Assembly: GCA_902651635.1 (NCBI GenBank)
Contig: CACRSC010000084.1
Location: forward strand, 727,103 to 788,569
Direction: 5' to 3'
DNA from: Mastigamoeba balamuthi
Lineage: Eukaryota > Evosea > Mastigamoebida > Mastigamoebidae
DNA length: 61,467 nt
The first letter of the stretch is position 1. Every line of letters begins with the position of its first letter. The position numbers and the translations under genes were made by a program. Below the pieces are notes generated by a model. That model was not told the origin of the DNA. It did no database searches and saw only the letters and a program-made list of their open reading frames with translations. Below are positions 1 through 11,001 of the stretch, piece after piece.

Positions 1-301
1 TCTGCCTGCACTATGGGCTGCCCTACTGCTACATGAGGGCCACAGTACGTGCTGGGAGGTCTCTGGAGTTCATAGGGCTCCTGCAGCTCTGTCTACAGCT
101 GTTCTATGCCACTCGACACCACCAGTACAAGGTTGGTCTGCCCAGTTCCTCAGTTTATGGATTGCTGGTGGCTTGCATCCAACTCATAGGGCTGCTATTC
201 TCGAGACCATCACTCTTCGGACGAATAGGGCCAGTCCTTATGCTCACTGCAGTGATGACTGCTGTGAAAAGGTTCGTTTTCCTCTTATGCTGTTGTATAT
301 G

Positions 302-345
302 CTGCCAGCACATAATTATATGCTGGCCTATGTTTTATACTGCCG
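302..345. repeat. GCCAGCA/TGCTGGC inverted motif cluster, left copy
   Basis: The segment gccagca followed 10 bases later by tgctggc forms a hairpin, with a further ctgccggcataagtgccag beside it. The same words recur at 1015-1110, on the other side of the 389-904 ORF. Confidence 0.5.
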
Positions 346-388
346 GCATAAGTGCCAGTAAATAACATAACTTCATCTAATTCACTCA

Positions 389-904
389 TTGCAACACACT
401 GTCCTCTCACAGATGGTAAGAAGCATCAAGGCGCACTGCAAGGCATCCCTTCCATCAATCCAGCAGCACTCCAGGCTCATCTCAGTTGCCAAGGACAATG
501 ACAACTGGTTGGAGCACTGTGTTCATCCAGATTCGCCCTTCAATTGTGATGCTGATGCTCAGGGACTGCGCTACAGGCTCAGCACCATCAAGGGAACTAC
601 TGAGGAGGTCAAACGCCTTGGAGAGCACATCATGCAGGTGACTCGTCATGCAGAAAGAGAGTCTCCTCTTTGGAGTAATGCGAACCTGGACTCATGGCTC
701 TCCATCTCCGATGAGCTACTCCCGACCAGTCCTCTGCAGATGGACCTCGAGATGTTTGAAGAGGGATTCATCAACCCAGATGTGTCCTTTGATGGCCTGA
801 ACGACGTTATGGCTGATCCAAAGGACTGCATCATGGATTGTGCTGAGTGCAGTGATGATGATGATGCCCTCTCCTCTGATGAATCTGATCCTGAGTACGA
901 CTAA
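389..904 (+). CDS. Unrecognised ORF with acidic C-terminal tail
   Basis: About 170 codons are open, ending in a strongly acidic run (DDDD, DESDPEYD) after a Cys-containing stretch. The first real ATG of the likely exon is at about 415, directly after a plausible acceptor (ctctcacag), so this may be the 3' exon of a spliced gene whose upstream exon lies in the open frame at 33-270. I recognise no domain. It lies between two clusters of a GCCAGCAYATA-type inverted motif and just upstream of a transposase remnant, so it could be a transposon accessory ORF. Nothing in the sequence shows its function. Confidence 0.3.
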   Translation: MQHTVLSQMVRSIKAHCKASLPSIQQHSRLISVAKDNDNWLEHCVHPDSPFNCDADAQGLRYRLSTIKGTTEEVKRLGEHIMQVTRHAERESPLWSNANLDSWLSISDELLPTSPLQMDLEMFEEGFINPDVSFDGLNDVMADPKDCIMDCAECSDDDDALSSDESDPEYD

Positions 905-1014
905 GCAATGAAACCAGTTGGTTACTACAATTGAAAGCCATTGTGTCTGCTTTCAGTATCTTATTGATTACCATTAACCACAAAACTACAGAAACTCTTC
1001 ATGCCGACTCATAG

Positions 1015-1110
1015 GCCAGCATATGCTGGCACATACACTGTGCTGCCAGCATAGTCGATGGCTGAGCTGTGCCGCTGGCACATAGCCCGGCACATACGCT
1101 GGCACATATC
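1015..1110. repeat. GCTGGCACATA direct/inverted motif cluster, right copy
   Basis: It opens with the perfect 16-bp palindrome gccagcatatgctggc (1015-1030), then has several degenerate copies of GCTGGCACATA on the same strand and GCCAGCATA inverted. With the cluster at 302-345 it brackets the acidic ORF, as subterminal repeats of a transposon might. Confidence 0.5.
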
Positions 1111-1229
1111 GCCTCTGTTGCATATCACTTATACAGGTAAAAGTGGCATTCATGCCAAGGGGAATATCTGGTATTATTTTCTGTGATTTATCCGTATCTG
1201 ACCGGATATCAATCCATAAATAACGGGAC

Positions 1230-2170
1230 TTATCCGTGCTGGAGGAACTCATGGCCAGAGGAAAGACCAATGACAGGCTGCTCTCTCGCCGAGCCATACA
1301 AGTAACTCTGCGTAATATTCTCGGTGTTGCCCTACTTGCCGAGATGATCTGTGCAGCAGAGCACTAGGGCCCACTGCTTAATGGAATGGTCTGGCCCACT
1401 GACCTCGTGAGAATTTGGGTGGAAATAACACTTTTTCGTGATATGTATAATGTGGGCATCAATAAGCTCTGCAAGGATATCAGGCAGTGGTATCAGTGCA
1501 GTAATGATACCTTCATTGTTAATCTTTTTCGGACTCGTCTAGCACTTCAACCCTGATCAGAAATGCAAATTACACTTGGCAGTTTAGAAAGTCGAGTTAC
1601 TGCAGCAAGAAGAATTGAGTTTATTCCTCCAGTTATTGGAGTCACTCTCTGGATGGATTCTACAGACATTCCACTATGGCATCGGAAGGGAGTATGAATT
1701 CTATGTTCGAATTTTACCTTAACATGCACAGAGAGAAGGAAAAAGTGATTACTGGAGTGGAAAGAACAAACGTCCAGCAAATCGATACATGGTATGGACA
1801 GATGCTCGTTGTCGTGTAGGAGCAGTATGGGGACCATACAGTCCAAAGGTACGTGATGCTGAATGGCTCTGTCATCATGCAGATTGGATACAAGAGCATG
1901 TTCAACAGGATGTTTAATTGGTGATTGTCACTTCAGTGCAGGTTCCAAGATGACCAATTTCCCAAAGATTTATACTCCCTATGCTCTTCCACCTCACGAG
2001 GGAAAGAGTGGAAAAGAACTTAAAACTCTGACAGAGGAGAAAAAACGTCATAATGCTGCTGTTAAACATGCCCGTGCCCGTGTTGAAAGTGTTTTTGCAT
2101 CAATGAAGAATAGGGTGAAGTCCCCTATAGGCGGTAGGGGCCTTATTCACGGTAAATATCTTTGAACTGT
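1230..2170 (+). pseudogene. PIF/Harbinger-like DDE transposase remnant
   Basis: Joining frames across at least two breaks gives the landmarks of a DDE_Tnp_4-type transposase. The first Asp is in WMDSTDIPLWHRKG (about 1650-1690). A segment rich in YWSGKNKRPANRYMVWTDAR follows, then a second Asp in LIGDCHF (about 1915-1935) and a Glu in HARARVESVFASMKNR (about 2070-2115). An N-terminal piece resembling MARGKTNDRLLSRRAIQV lies near 1251. In-frame stops near 1550, 1695 and 1915 and frame changes show it is not functional. The C-terminal end is interrupted at 2110 by a short inverted-repeat element. The family call rests on motif spacing; an ISL2EU-like relative is an alternative. Confidence 0.6.
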
Positions 2171-2434
2171 ACAGAAGGTACAGACAAGGCTAGATTCTTC
2201 AAATTCCTGGTGGTGGCGACGACAAACACGTACGGTGTCCGCTCCACGTATGGGCTCTACCCTGGGCTTGCTGGAAAGGAGTACTCACGTTGACTAAAAC
2301 CCCCCAAATTTTGACAAAGTAAGGTCAAGTTTCTTGGAAAATTGAACTTATAGTACAGCCCAGAAGATAATTATCAATCCCGCAGATATTTACCGTGAAT
2401 AAGGCCCTACCGCCTTTAGGGGACTTCACCCTAT
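2110..2434. mobile_element. MITE-like element with ~51-bp terminal inverted repeats
   Basis: Positions 2110-2161 and 2384-2434 are inverted copies of each other, differing by one indel and about two substitutions. The arms begin GGGTGAAGTCCCC. A TA dinucleotide lies immediately outside each GGG/CCC end (2111-2112 and 2432-2433), as expected of a TA target duplication. The interior of about 222 bp has no coding capacity. The left arm replaces the reading frame of the transposase remnant just after its MKNR motif, so insertion followed the older element. Confidence 0.7.
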
Positions 2435-3037
2435 GTGGAGCAGCCTGCATAATCCATGGGGTGAAGATCCTGAACAGCAGGGATACATGGTCTGGATTGC
2501 TATTGCAGTTCATTACCGTCACCTTGGTATTCGTCAATGAAACTACTCACATCTGAGATTGTTTCTACCTTTGTGTACTGCACGGATAAATTGCCTTTAT
2601 TTTTGGTACTTATCCGATGTCCTACGGAGTAACTCAGTTTCGAAAACAGAGGATATCCCTCAAGGCGAGCCCGTTTTTGCCTCAGGTAGCTTACTGCTCC
2701 ATGCAGTTCTCATCTTTGCCCCGTACCCACTGATCAATTTCAACCAATGACGAGTTTTAATTTTCACATCTCGCCCAACTCAGACCAAGCAAGAGCAGGG
2801 CTGTAACTAGTCTTTCAGGTACAGACTTAATGAATCTACCCCCCTCCTCCCCCCAGAGGTGACTTTTTGCCGAGGGCTAACTGGAACCTACCGGAGGTAG
2901 GTCCTACCGCCTCTGAACTGGTTGGGGAACCAGCTTTGGCAAATCAGACACGTCACGTGGATTTATGTTTATAAATTTTGCCCGGCACGAATCGCGGGGA
3001 GATACTAAGTTTGGCTGCTGGTTGGCTCATCGCGACG
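2435..3037. other. Non-coding stretch upstream of the CFAP36 gene
   Basis: No convincing ORF. Near 2885-2915 it has a short self-complementary stretch (cctaccggaggtagg) with a nearby copy of the word cctaccgcct that also occurs in the MITE-like arms. The last ~100 bases are the promoter region of the gene starting at 3038. Confidence 0.4.
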
Positions 3038-4395
3038 ATGGCGGGGTCCGGTGTGGAGGAGTTGTCCAAGTTTCTGGGGTCGCCCCTGTGGCTCGTTCCC
3101 ATCCAGTCCTTCATCGACGAGCGCTGCGTCCGTGCGTTCCCGACCCTTGCGCTTATTCGCACCCTCTTCTCGACGAAAAACCGAACCGAGACCCGCTTGT
3201 TGGCAACCCCGCACACCACGACCGCAGTGTTTGACACCGAGGAGGAGAACGCCCACGAGCTGAGCGCCATACACGACGAGTACCGCACCATCGTGGACGA
3301 GCTCATCCAGGAGTTCAGCGAGACATCCGGCCTCTCGTCCACGCAGCTCCTCGACGCCTGCCAGGTGCCGTCCGCACCGCCCCAGGAATACGCCGGGTTT
3401 GGGGGTTTTGCGTTTCAAGATCTGCATCAATTGTGCAGACTGACAGGCAGCGTGCATCACCAAAACTCCGAACAGATCGGGATGATGACGAACGGGGCTG
3501 TGTTCGACCATCTGATGGCCGCGGACGACTTCCTGAGCTTCAAGAAGATGATGTCGCACCGCAACGCGCAGCTCGACCTCGAGGCCTACTCGCACGCTTT
3601 CCTTCTCCTCGTCGTGTGGACACTCTGCGGCTCACAGAGACCCCCCCACTCCCCACGGCCAGTCTGCTCAAGTACGGGGTCAAGTCGGCCGAGGAGGTGC
3701 CCAGCGCGCCCGGGGAGGAGAAGGCGCTGGTGGAGCAGGCCTTGGAGCTCTCGCGCGACGACACGAGCGCGGCGCAGCGGCTGTTGGCGGAGGAGCAGGC
3801 GGCGCTGGAGCACGCCATCGCCATGTCGCTCGCACTCGAGCACGACCGCAGCAGCAAGGCGCCCGAGAGGACGGTGCTCAGCCAGGAGGAGCTCGAGGCC
3901 CTCGAGAGGTCCCGCAAGGAGCGCAGGAGGCTCGCCGATGCAGCGGCCGCTGCCAGCGCCCGCGAGGCCCTCGAGAGGAGCAAGATGGGCCGTGAGCGCC
4001 AGGAGCTGGCCCAGAAGGCTCTGTCGCAGCTGCAGGCCAAGCAGGGCCTCGAGCTGCAGACCCTCTCGACCGAGACGGCGGCCCCTGCAGGGGTCAAGGC
4101 GGACCCGGCAGAAGCAGAGCAGCAGGAGGCGCTCGAAAGGCTGCGCAAGATGCTGGCAGACAAGAGGAAGGCGGAGAGGGACAAGGCGCTCGAGAAGTAC
4201 AAGCTGGAGCAGAACGTGACCGTCGGGGCCCCCGTGTCGGGGTCTGCCAGCGAGTCGCAGCTGGGCCTCAAGCTGGCGGCCGCCCTGAGGCAGGACGCGG
4301 CGTCCTCTGGGGCACCACTTCCCCAAGTGCAGCAGGTTGAGGGCCTCCGCCTGAAGGTGCAGGCAGAGCGTGCACTCGAGATCTCCGACAGCTGA
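3038..4395 (+). CDS. CFAP36: CFAP36/CCDC104-like BART-domain ciliary protein
   Basis: The N-terminal ~130 residues match the BART domain of CFAP36, which binds GTP-loaded ARL3 in cilia: a start like PLWLVPIQSFIDERC, then FDTEEENAHELSAIHDEY, then LMAADDFLSFKKMM. I start at the ATG at 3038; the open frame upstream lacks an ATG. Introns are inferred at 3132-3227 (96 nt) and 3364-3477 (114 nt); both keep frame and restore the family spacing. A third joint near 3590-3640 must change frame, and no canonical GT-AG pair fits, so a GC-AG intron or an error is possible there. The second half is Glu/Lys/Arg-rich helix. It has two ubiquitin-interacting-motif-like segments (EQALELSRDD and LEHAIAMSLALEHD), comparable to the acidic helix after BART in the family. 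Confidence 0.75.
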
Positions 4396-4571
4396 GAGCC
4401 CTTTACCCTTTCCCTGCTGTCGAGGCCGAGACCAAGAGGACAGCAATCCGCGCTCAGACGGCCAAAAAGGACGTCGTTCCCCTTTCACGCACGGATAGAC
4501 ATCAAGATCAATGCCAAAGCGTGTGGCCTACAAATAGAGGCGATTGTGGAATGGAATACCCTGTCTATTAT

Positions 4572-4591
4572 TGAATGAATGAATGAATGAT
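4572..4591. repeat. (TGAA)n microsatellite
   Basis: Four to five tandem TGAA units in the 3' flank of the CFAP36-like gene, where composition shifts from GC-rich to AT-rich. Confidence 0.8.
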
Positions 4592-4628
4592 TAAAGAAGT
4601 GATGCCATCACACACTGGCCGAGCAGGA

Positions 4629-5581
4629 TCATAGAGTCACAGAACGGGCTGCTGAACGAGACGTTCCTTCAGGATAGCAAAGGTGTGCAGTTGCTTGGCT
4701 CCCCACGAAGCCCGTCCATGCGACACCCTGTATGGGTAGGACGATTTGTTCAAACCACAGAATGAACTGCTGGTAAAACGCCACCCTACCGAGGAAGCTG
4801 CGTGCTTCTGCTCCCGCATCTCTGCTTCCTTGCTGATGTTCTCGGGGATCGGGTCGCACCATGCCATTGCCCACAACGTGGCCGAGGTACTGCACTTCCC
4901 ACAGAGCAATGCTGCACTTATGGCCCTTGACATAGATGTTGGCCCGGTGCAGGGCCTTCAATACCTCACGGAGATGCTGCATGTGCTCCTCGACCATCGC
5001 GCTGAATATCAGTATGTTGTTCATGTACACAATGAGATACTTGTCAAAAACACCAGTGAACGATACAGGGCAATGGAAACACATCGGGGACTGTGATGTA
5101 GTTGAGCACTCCGTAATCCACCACAACGTGCATGCTTCCGTCCTTCTCAACCAGCATCATGGGGCAACTGTACGGACTTGTACTGACCTTTATAGCCCCC
5201 AGTTGGAGGAGACTCTCGGTGGCATCACACATGTGGTGCTCACCTGCAGCATTTGTATACCTTCTACACACCTTGACTCTGATGACAACTTGATAGAGTG
5301 CTCAGCCAGCCCAGCCCACACAGCCCTCCCTTAGGCAGTTCCTTGACGAACCGTTCCCCATTGTCATTGATCGTCTGCTGTATCAGTGCTGCCCCTGCTG
5401 CGTCCAGGCCCTCGTGCATATGAACAATCAGGATATTGCTGTTGCTGTCCACAGGCCCGTTAGCACAGCATGTTTCTGTCCCAGTGGTCAGACACGTTCC
5501 TGTCTTGATGGCCTTGGCTTCCTTCAACATCATATCCACTTCGTAAGATGGCCTTTGGCCATGGACCTGTGTTAACAACAT
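4629..5581 (-). mobile_element. Degenerate Ty3/gypsy-like retrotransposon (reverse transcriptase part)
   Basis: On the minus strand, 5230-5070 gives the block LLQLGAIKVSTSPYSCPMML followed by VEKDGSMHVVVDYGVLN, the fingers/palm entry of Ty3/gypsy reverse transcriptases. The next ~60 expected residues, including the first catalytic Asp, are missing. The frame resumes at about 5070 with FDKYLIVYMNNILIFS, where the catalytic YxDD box reads YMNN, and then HLREVLKALHRANIYVKGHKC and YLGHVV of the thumb region. A frame break near 4850 precedes a connection-like segment. Upstream (5581-5264) an open frame probably holds the protease-RT linker. It is an internally deleted, catalytically dead copy. Confidence 0.75.
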
Positions 5582-6345
5582 TCGCCACAGTGTGCCATCT
5601 CAGGGGAGAGCTGGGTGAGTTGTCCATGAACTGGCTGAGGGACCGTGTAATCAGAAGAGGAAGATAGAGAATATCATTGGTAATAAAACAAATGAGGTGC
5701 CTGATGGCATTCTGCAAGCAAAATGCTGAATTCGTCCCATTATATCATTTACTGAGATGACCACTACAGAATCAATAATATGCTCATCCTGGTTTATTCA
5801 ATGTTAAGAGTACATGATTGTGTTTATTGGACATCCAAATGGCTTTAAAATCTGAGAAGAGATGATTTGTAAAAGAAGACATGCAATTCCAAATACTAGA
5901 TGAATGCCAAATGGTATCTAATAGGTTTACTAATAATGATATTGCATCTACAAAAGTGTTAAAAAGTTATTTAATGACTTTTTAAAGAGAGAGCATATTA
6001 AATATCAGAACTGCATACTAGTAACAGCACAAACGGATTAAAAACTATAATCGAACATGATAATTAATAGAATTTATAATACTTTCCTTCCAGTTTAACA
6101 ACATCATACAGTCTTTTCTAACTTACCTTTGCATTGTACTACTATAGAGCATAATCAAACAAAAAAACCAATAATCAGTTTTCTTTAATATTAGACAGAA
6201 TCATACAATGATGAATAAATGGTAGTAACCTGCACAATTTTGGATACCTAAGCAGTAATGTATGAATATTCGGGTAATAGACCAATCATTAAAAGCAATT
6301 ATTAAGCAGAATTCATATTCATCTCAGTTTGTTCAAATCACAGAT
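5582..6345. other. AT-rich non-coding DNA
   Basis: No ORF of note; long A/T-rich stretches with no recognisable RNA gene. It separates the retroelement remnant from the piggyBac-like element. Confidence 0.5.
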
Positions 6346-7990
6346 CTACAATTGATAAGTGCACTTGCAATGGCAAACTAATTCACCTAGAAAAATGTAT
6401 TTATGCATCAGGTAATGGTGATCTATCAGGAAGAGGTGGAGTATACACTTTTCTCTGTGGATGCCAGTAATGGGATTTTCCAGACTGTAAAAGTCAAGAA
6501 TGTATGTTACTGCTGCTGTTGATCTCCAAGCTTTCAGAGAATTATCATAGGCCTGAGCATAAAGACTGATAACCCAGCCATTTCGAAGTGTATCACGCAT
6601 CACAGCAAGTAGTATTTTCTGCTTCCAATCACGAATATGAATACTAATATCAAATCTGCATTTTCATTTAGTTTTGTTTGAATAAAATAAACCGTACTTA
6701 TAGTAATCTCTGTCAATATGATCAATGATGTTAAAACGTGCCCGATATTGCTTATGATGAGGTCCTGCAATTGGTCCATTTCCAATCTGGGAGAGAAACT
6801 GAGTCATTTTTTCAAATTCAGATGATTGATGATAAACAACTTCGATATGTCTACAATTTGATGAGATCAGAATAAGTAAAAAATACCTGTATGAATTGCA
6901 TGTTTTTCATTGAGTAGTTTAAGATCCTTTACTGTCATACTCTGTAGTTGATCCTTTGTATAAGGTGATATTCTGGATTGTACAGTATCATTTGTTAACT
7001 AGTAATACATTAGTATAACAAAGATATTAAGGGAAAGAAACCTCTTAATGTTCAGAGGTTTGACTTTCTGCTTCATCATCAGACTCAATTGTTTTCCAAG
7101 AGAAAGCAGATGTAATAAGTCCTCGGTACAATTCTCTTTTATGTCCTTTTGTGTAGTAAAGTGAATAACTGAATAAAGAATTCCTGTGCTCAGATTGCCC
7201 ACACAGCGCCAGCATTTTTTTGGAAGGTGATAACTTAGAGCATTCCATAGAAGTGAGTAAAATCTACCTCATACAGCTAATGTTGCAACACAGCCACGTT
7301 GGCTAACAGCAAGTATGTTATCTATACAACCGAAAGCACTATCTGCAATGTAGTGACATTTGTTAATTCCACATCTATCAACAAACATTCTGAATATGCT
7401 TCGAGGAACCAAATGCAATGGCCCTGTTCGTGCAACTACTGGAAACATATCAGTCATGAAAGAATTGTTGCGTCCTATGAGTTCAATATAGGTTCCTGCA
7501 ATATACAATAAGCAACCTGTTGGATGTGGCTTTGAGTGCATTGTAACAATCACTGGATCATCATTGTGTGGATTTTTTCATCAATAGAAGCATCTGCTGA
7601 TGTGATAGTGGCACTCTTACTCCGATGACGAGGATGAAATTCAATAAGTTACTTATCAACTGTAATATCACAGCCTTCTACCAGTCGTTCACGAGATACT
7701 CTTCCCAGATTCTCACAAATCTCTAGAAATTCTTGGGCAGTTGGTGACATATTGTGCACAAGGAATTTGAAGTGATGAAATGACATTGGCAGAGTGCTAC
7801 CACGTTGTTTGAGGAACTTCTGTATCTCATGTAGTATCAGATTGTATCCTTTTCCGGTTCCAATATTCTCTACTAGTATCATTATCATATAACTGCACTC
7901 CACTTTCTCCTTTGTTGCTGATCCATATACACTGGAGCATTGTGCAACTGATTGGGGGTTCTCATTCAATGATTTATTAGTGAAATCCAA
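6346..7990 (-). mobile_element. piggyBac-like (DDE_Tnp_1_7) transposase, broken
   Basis: Read on the minus strand, 7990-7649 ends in EGCDITVDK, equivalent to the family's signature TVDE segment, followed after a stop by LIEFHPRHRSKS. After a one-base frame change the frame continues through NDDPVIVTMHSKPHPTG (about 7560-7520) and on to IADSAFGCIDNILAVSQRG (about 7340). Further down (about 6785-6350) come FNIIDHIDRDYYKYGLFYS and an aromatic helix with LRNGWVISLYAQAY, compatible with the C-terminal part of the fold. Several stops interrupt it, although some breaks lie at possible short AT-rich introns (GTATTTTTT...GACTCAG near 6885-6815). The family call is supported by the shared HPTG block with the fragment at 51571-51903. 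Most likely dead. Confidence 0.5.
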
Positions 7991-8603
7991 AACAGTTATT
8001 TCGAACCTGCCAGATTGTTACACACTGACGTCATAAAACAATGGCTCGTCCTTGACCATTTTTATGAAACAGAGTGGAATTGTGGTAATGAGGAGAGTGA
8101 GGGAGAAATGCCTTTTCTTTGCTGATTTCACAGGAATGCAATCCCTCTCGGACCCCTGGCATCAAACAGACATAATAAAATCCTTACATATTAAATTATA
8201 GAATTTCCTTTTCTGTATGACTTAGTTTCCAGCGATATTAATGTAATAATCAATAAATATGTTTATGGATTTTAATGCAAATTGCTTCCTCTATCTCTTC
8301 TGTTTTTTTTCCTTTATTTGTTCAAAATATAATTTTCTGTTTTTCAAATTTCTGACACTTTTTTAAAAAATTCTCATTCGTTTCAAGTGGGAGCTTGACC
8401 TTAAAGGCCATCTTGAAGACGCAATCTGCCCGAGTACGTCATCCTGCAAACATCCGGATCTAATCGTCTTCTCGAACATGGTCAAATTAATTACGGTCCC
8501 TGATACCACTAGATCCTGTCCGCAAAGCAATGGAGAAGCTGAAAGCAGTGAGAAATCCTGATGTATTTGCAATGATTTCCCATCCACAGTCTACGACTGG
8601 CTC
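7991..8603. other. AT-rich non-coding DNA, 3' flank of protease gene
   Basis: Poly-T rich near 8300-8370. No ORF or RNA gene seen. It is the junction between AT-rich DNA and the GC-rich protease gene that ends at 8604. Confidence 0.4.
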
Positions 8604-11001
8604 TCACAGCGACTGGAAGAGGTACTTCTCAGTGGTCCACACCTTCGCCCCAGTCCCTGCCTGGCAGCCCACCTTGGCCTCCAGCACATGCCCCTCTGCG
8701 GGCATCGCCACAGCCAGGCACCAGCTCTGGTGCTCTCCCTCCATCCCCACCTCGTGCACGTCCACCCACTCGTCCCCAAAGCGGTCCAGCACACTGTACG
8801 CCACGGCGCACTTCACGCTGCTGAGGTCGTTGCCCTGCACCGTCACCGCGATCTTGGCAACCTCGCTGGCCGAGACGCCCTGGGCGATACCAATGAAGCC
8901 GGTGTCGTCGCTGATGGCGCGGATGGCGTCGGAGCTGGCGGAAGAGTCGTACTGGAACCTCACGTAGCGAGTTGTGTCATTGTTCCCAGGGTAGTGCTTC
9001 TGGCTACCGGGTTTGTAGATGCACCACGCGGTGGCCTCGAGGAACATGTTGTCCGAGGACATGGGTTTGGGGATCTTGGCGTACCAGTGGTACGTGTCGT
9101 TCCACTGGCCAAGGTATCTGGCAATATGGTTTCTGTAATCCTCCCACGGAGCCCCGAACTTGGGGACGAAGCTGTAGTTCATGATGCACAACGTCGGCAG
9201 CAGGCCCTCGAAGTCGACCACCATTCCAACGCGGGTCTGCGAACACAGGCGTGAGCAGGGGGCTGTGGGGTTTGCTGTCGTCAGCAACGGATAACACTCA
9301 CGTCGAGCTTGAAGGACGCGTAGGGAAAGGACGGGCTGACTTTGGTGATGGTGTCGAGGTCGGGCGTCATGCTGGGCCCGTCAAAGAAGTCCTTGATGCA
9401 CGTGTGGTTCACGCCGCACGTCCAGTCCTCCTGCCACTTGCAGATGCCGCAGTCGACGTGATTGCCACAGCCGTCCGACTCGTCCCCGCACTCCCACTCG
9501 CACGTGGGCCTCTTGGGCACGCACGGGTCGACGGTGACGCCGAACGCCCTCCACGACGCCATCAGGCAAGTGCTGGCACCCCGCCTGATGCGGAACCACC
9601 CCTTCTCTCCCCAGTCGGCTCCCCACGAGTTCTGCAGACGCAATGTCAGGCTGAGGTCTGCTGGGAGGGAGACGGACCTTGACGACCCAGTACCTGCCGC
9701 TGGCGTCGACACCCCACCCGATCAGCACCACGAGGTGGTTCAACTGGTCCATGCACTGGGGCGCTGTATGACAGAGTTAAGGGCTAAGTTCCTGGAGGAT
9801 AGCGGGAAACAAGAGGGGGCGCATGGTGCTCACTGTTCTCGAGGACGCCGGACACGTAGAGCTGGAGCGTCGTCGCGTCGAGGGCGAACGACAGCGGGCC
9901 CGAGCGGACCAGCTCCGAGTCGATCCTGTCCTCGACAAAGTCGACGAAGAAGCCGTACGAGAACTTGCCCACAGCCTTGCTGGCGCTGTATTTGCACTTC
10001 GCGTGGTCGATGGCTGTGTACGGGTAGTCCTCCTCGGTCTCGATGCCGCCGCCCTGCTCGGTGAGCCTGATGATGTAGTTGATGGGCGTGTCCGCGTTAC
10101 CGCCGTCGCACCCGCCGCTGGCGGTGTCGCAGTCGACGAGCTGCTGCGTCGAGAACTGCGTCATGTTGCCGGTGCTCTTGAGCCACGCCGACTCCATCAC
10201 GGCCGCGGTCGCGAACGCCCAGCAGCTCCCGCACTGGCCTGCGAGCCAGCGTTGTCAGGAACGCAACCTGCAGGAAGGTTATGTGGAGGGCTTCTCACCC
10301 TGGTCGCGGACAGGAGTGACGGTGGGCGCGATCCAATTGGACGGCAGGTCAGCGACGGGCACGGGGCTCAGGGTCTTCCTCCTGAACTGCCCCTCGAGCT
10401 TCGACAGGCCGGCGGGGATGTCTGGAGATGTCGCTCGCTGTGAGCCCTCTGGCGGACGGGAAAAGTGGACTCACTGGCATTGAGGTGGATCTTGGCGAAC
10501 TCCTCCTTGGTGAGGTCGGCATACTGGCGAGGAGGGGCGAGGGGTCAGTGGGGCTGAGACACTCGGGAGCGGTCTGCGAGGAAAAGCGGGTTGCCCGCAC
10601 CTTGGTGAGGCCGAATTCCGTTCTGGGCATCGCAGCCGACAGCCTCCTGACCTCCCTGACGTTCTGCTCAAACGCGGCCACCCTCTGGGCCTCTGCGCCC
10701 CCCAGCCCGTGAGGAACAGTGCTCGGCGCAACACTTGCCGGGTGGGCCGAGAGGGAGCGGCGCACCCTCAGCGGGCGTGTAGGCCCTGTTGTTCTGCTGC
10801 TTCCATTGCGACTGTTCTCGCGAGGGAAAAGAAAACCGCCTGTGGTGAGTTGCGCCTGTGCGACTGTGCAACGGGGCAGGAGGGACAGGCGCTGCTGACC
10901 CAGAGCTGCGGGATGCCGAGGCTGTCGAGCGCCGGGCTGTACGCTGCAGCCACGCAGGCCACGACGAGCGAGAGAGCACACGCTTGGGCGCCGAATGACA
11001 T
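8604..11001 (-). CDS. Papain-family (C1A) cysteine protease with long Cys-rich C-terminal extension
   Basis: A secreted or lysosomal preproenzyme. The ATG at 11001 starts a signal peptide (MSFGAQACALSLVVACVAAA). After an intron at 10812-10899 comes an I29-type propeptide (WKQQNNRAYT, VAAFEQNVREVRRL, YADLTKEEFAKIHLNA). The catalytic domain has the active-site QCGSCWAF (split by the intron at about 10240-10292), GCDGGNADTPINYI, the catalytic His in LNHLVVLIGWG and the catalytic Asn in NSWGADWGEKGWFRI, so all three catalytic residues are present. After about 9600 there are some 300 further residues, beginning with a Cys-rich block (CEWECGDESDGCGNHVDCG) and ending at the stop at 8604. At least seven introns have clean GT-AG ends and preserve the frame. 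The extension is far longer than ordinary cathepsins carry and I do not recognise it. Confidence 0.85.
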
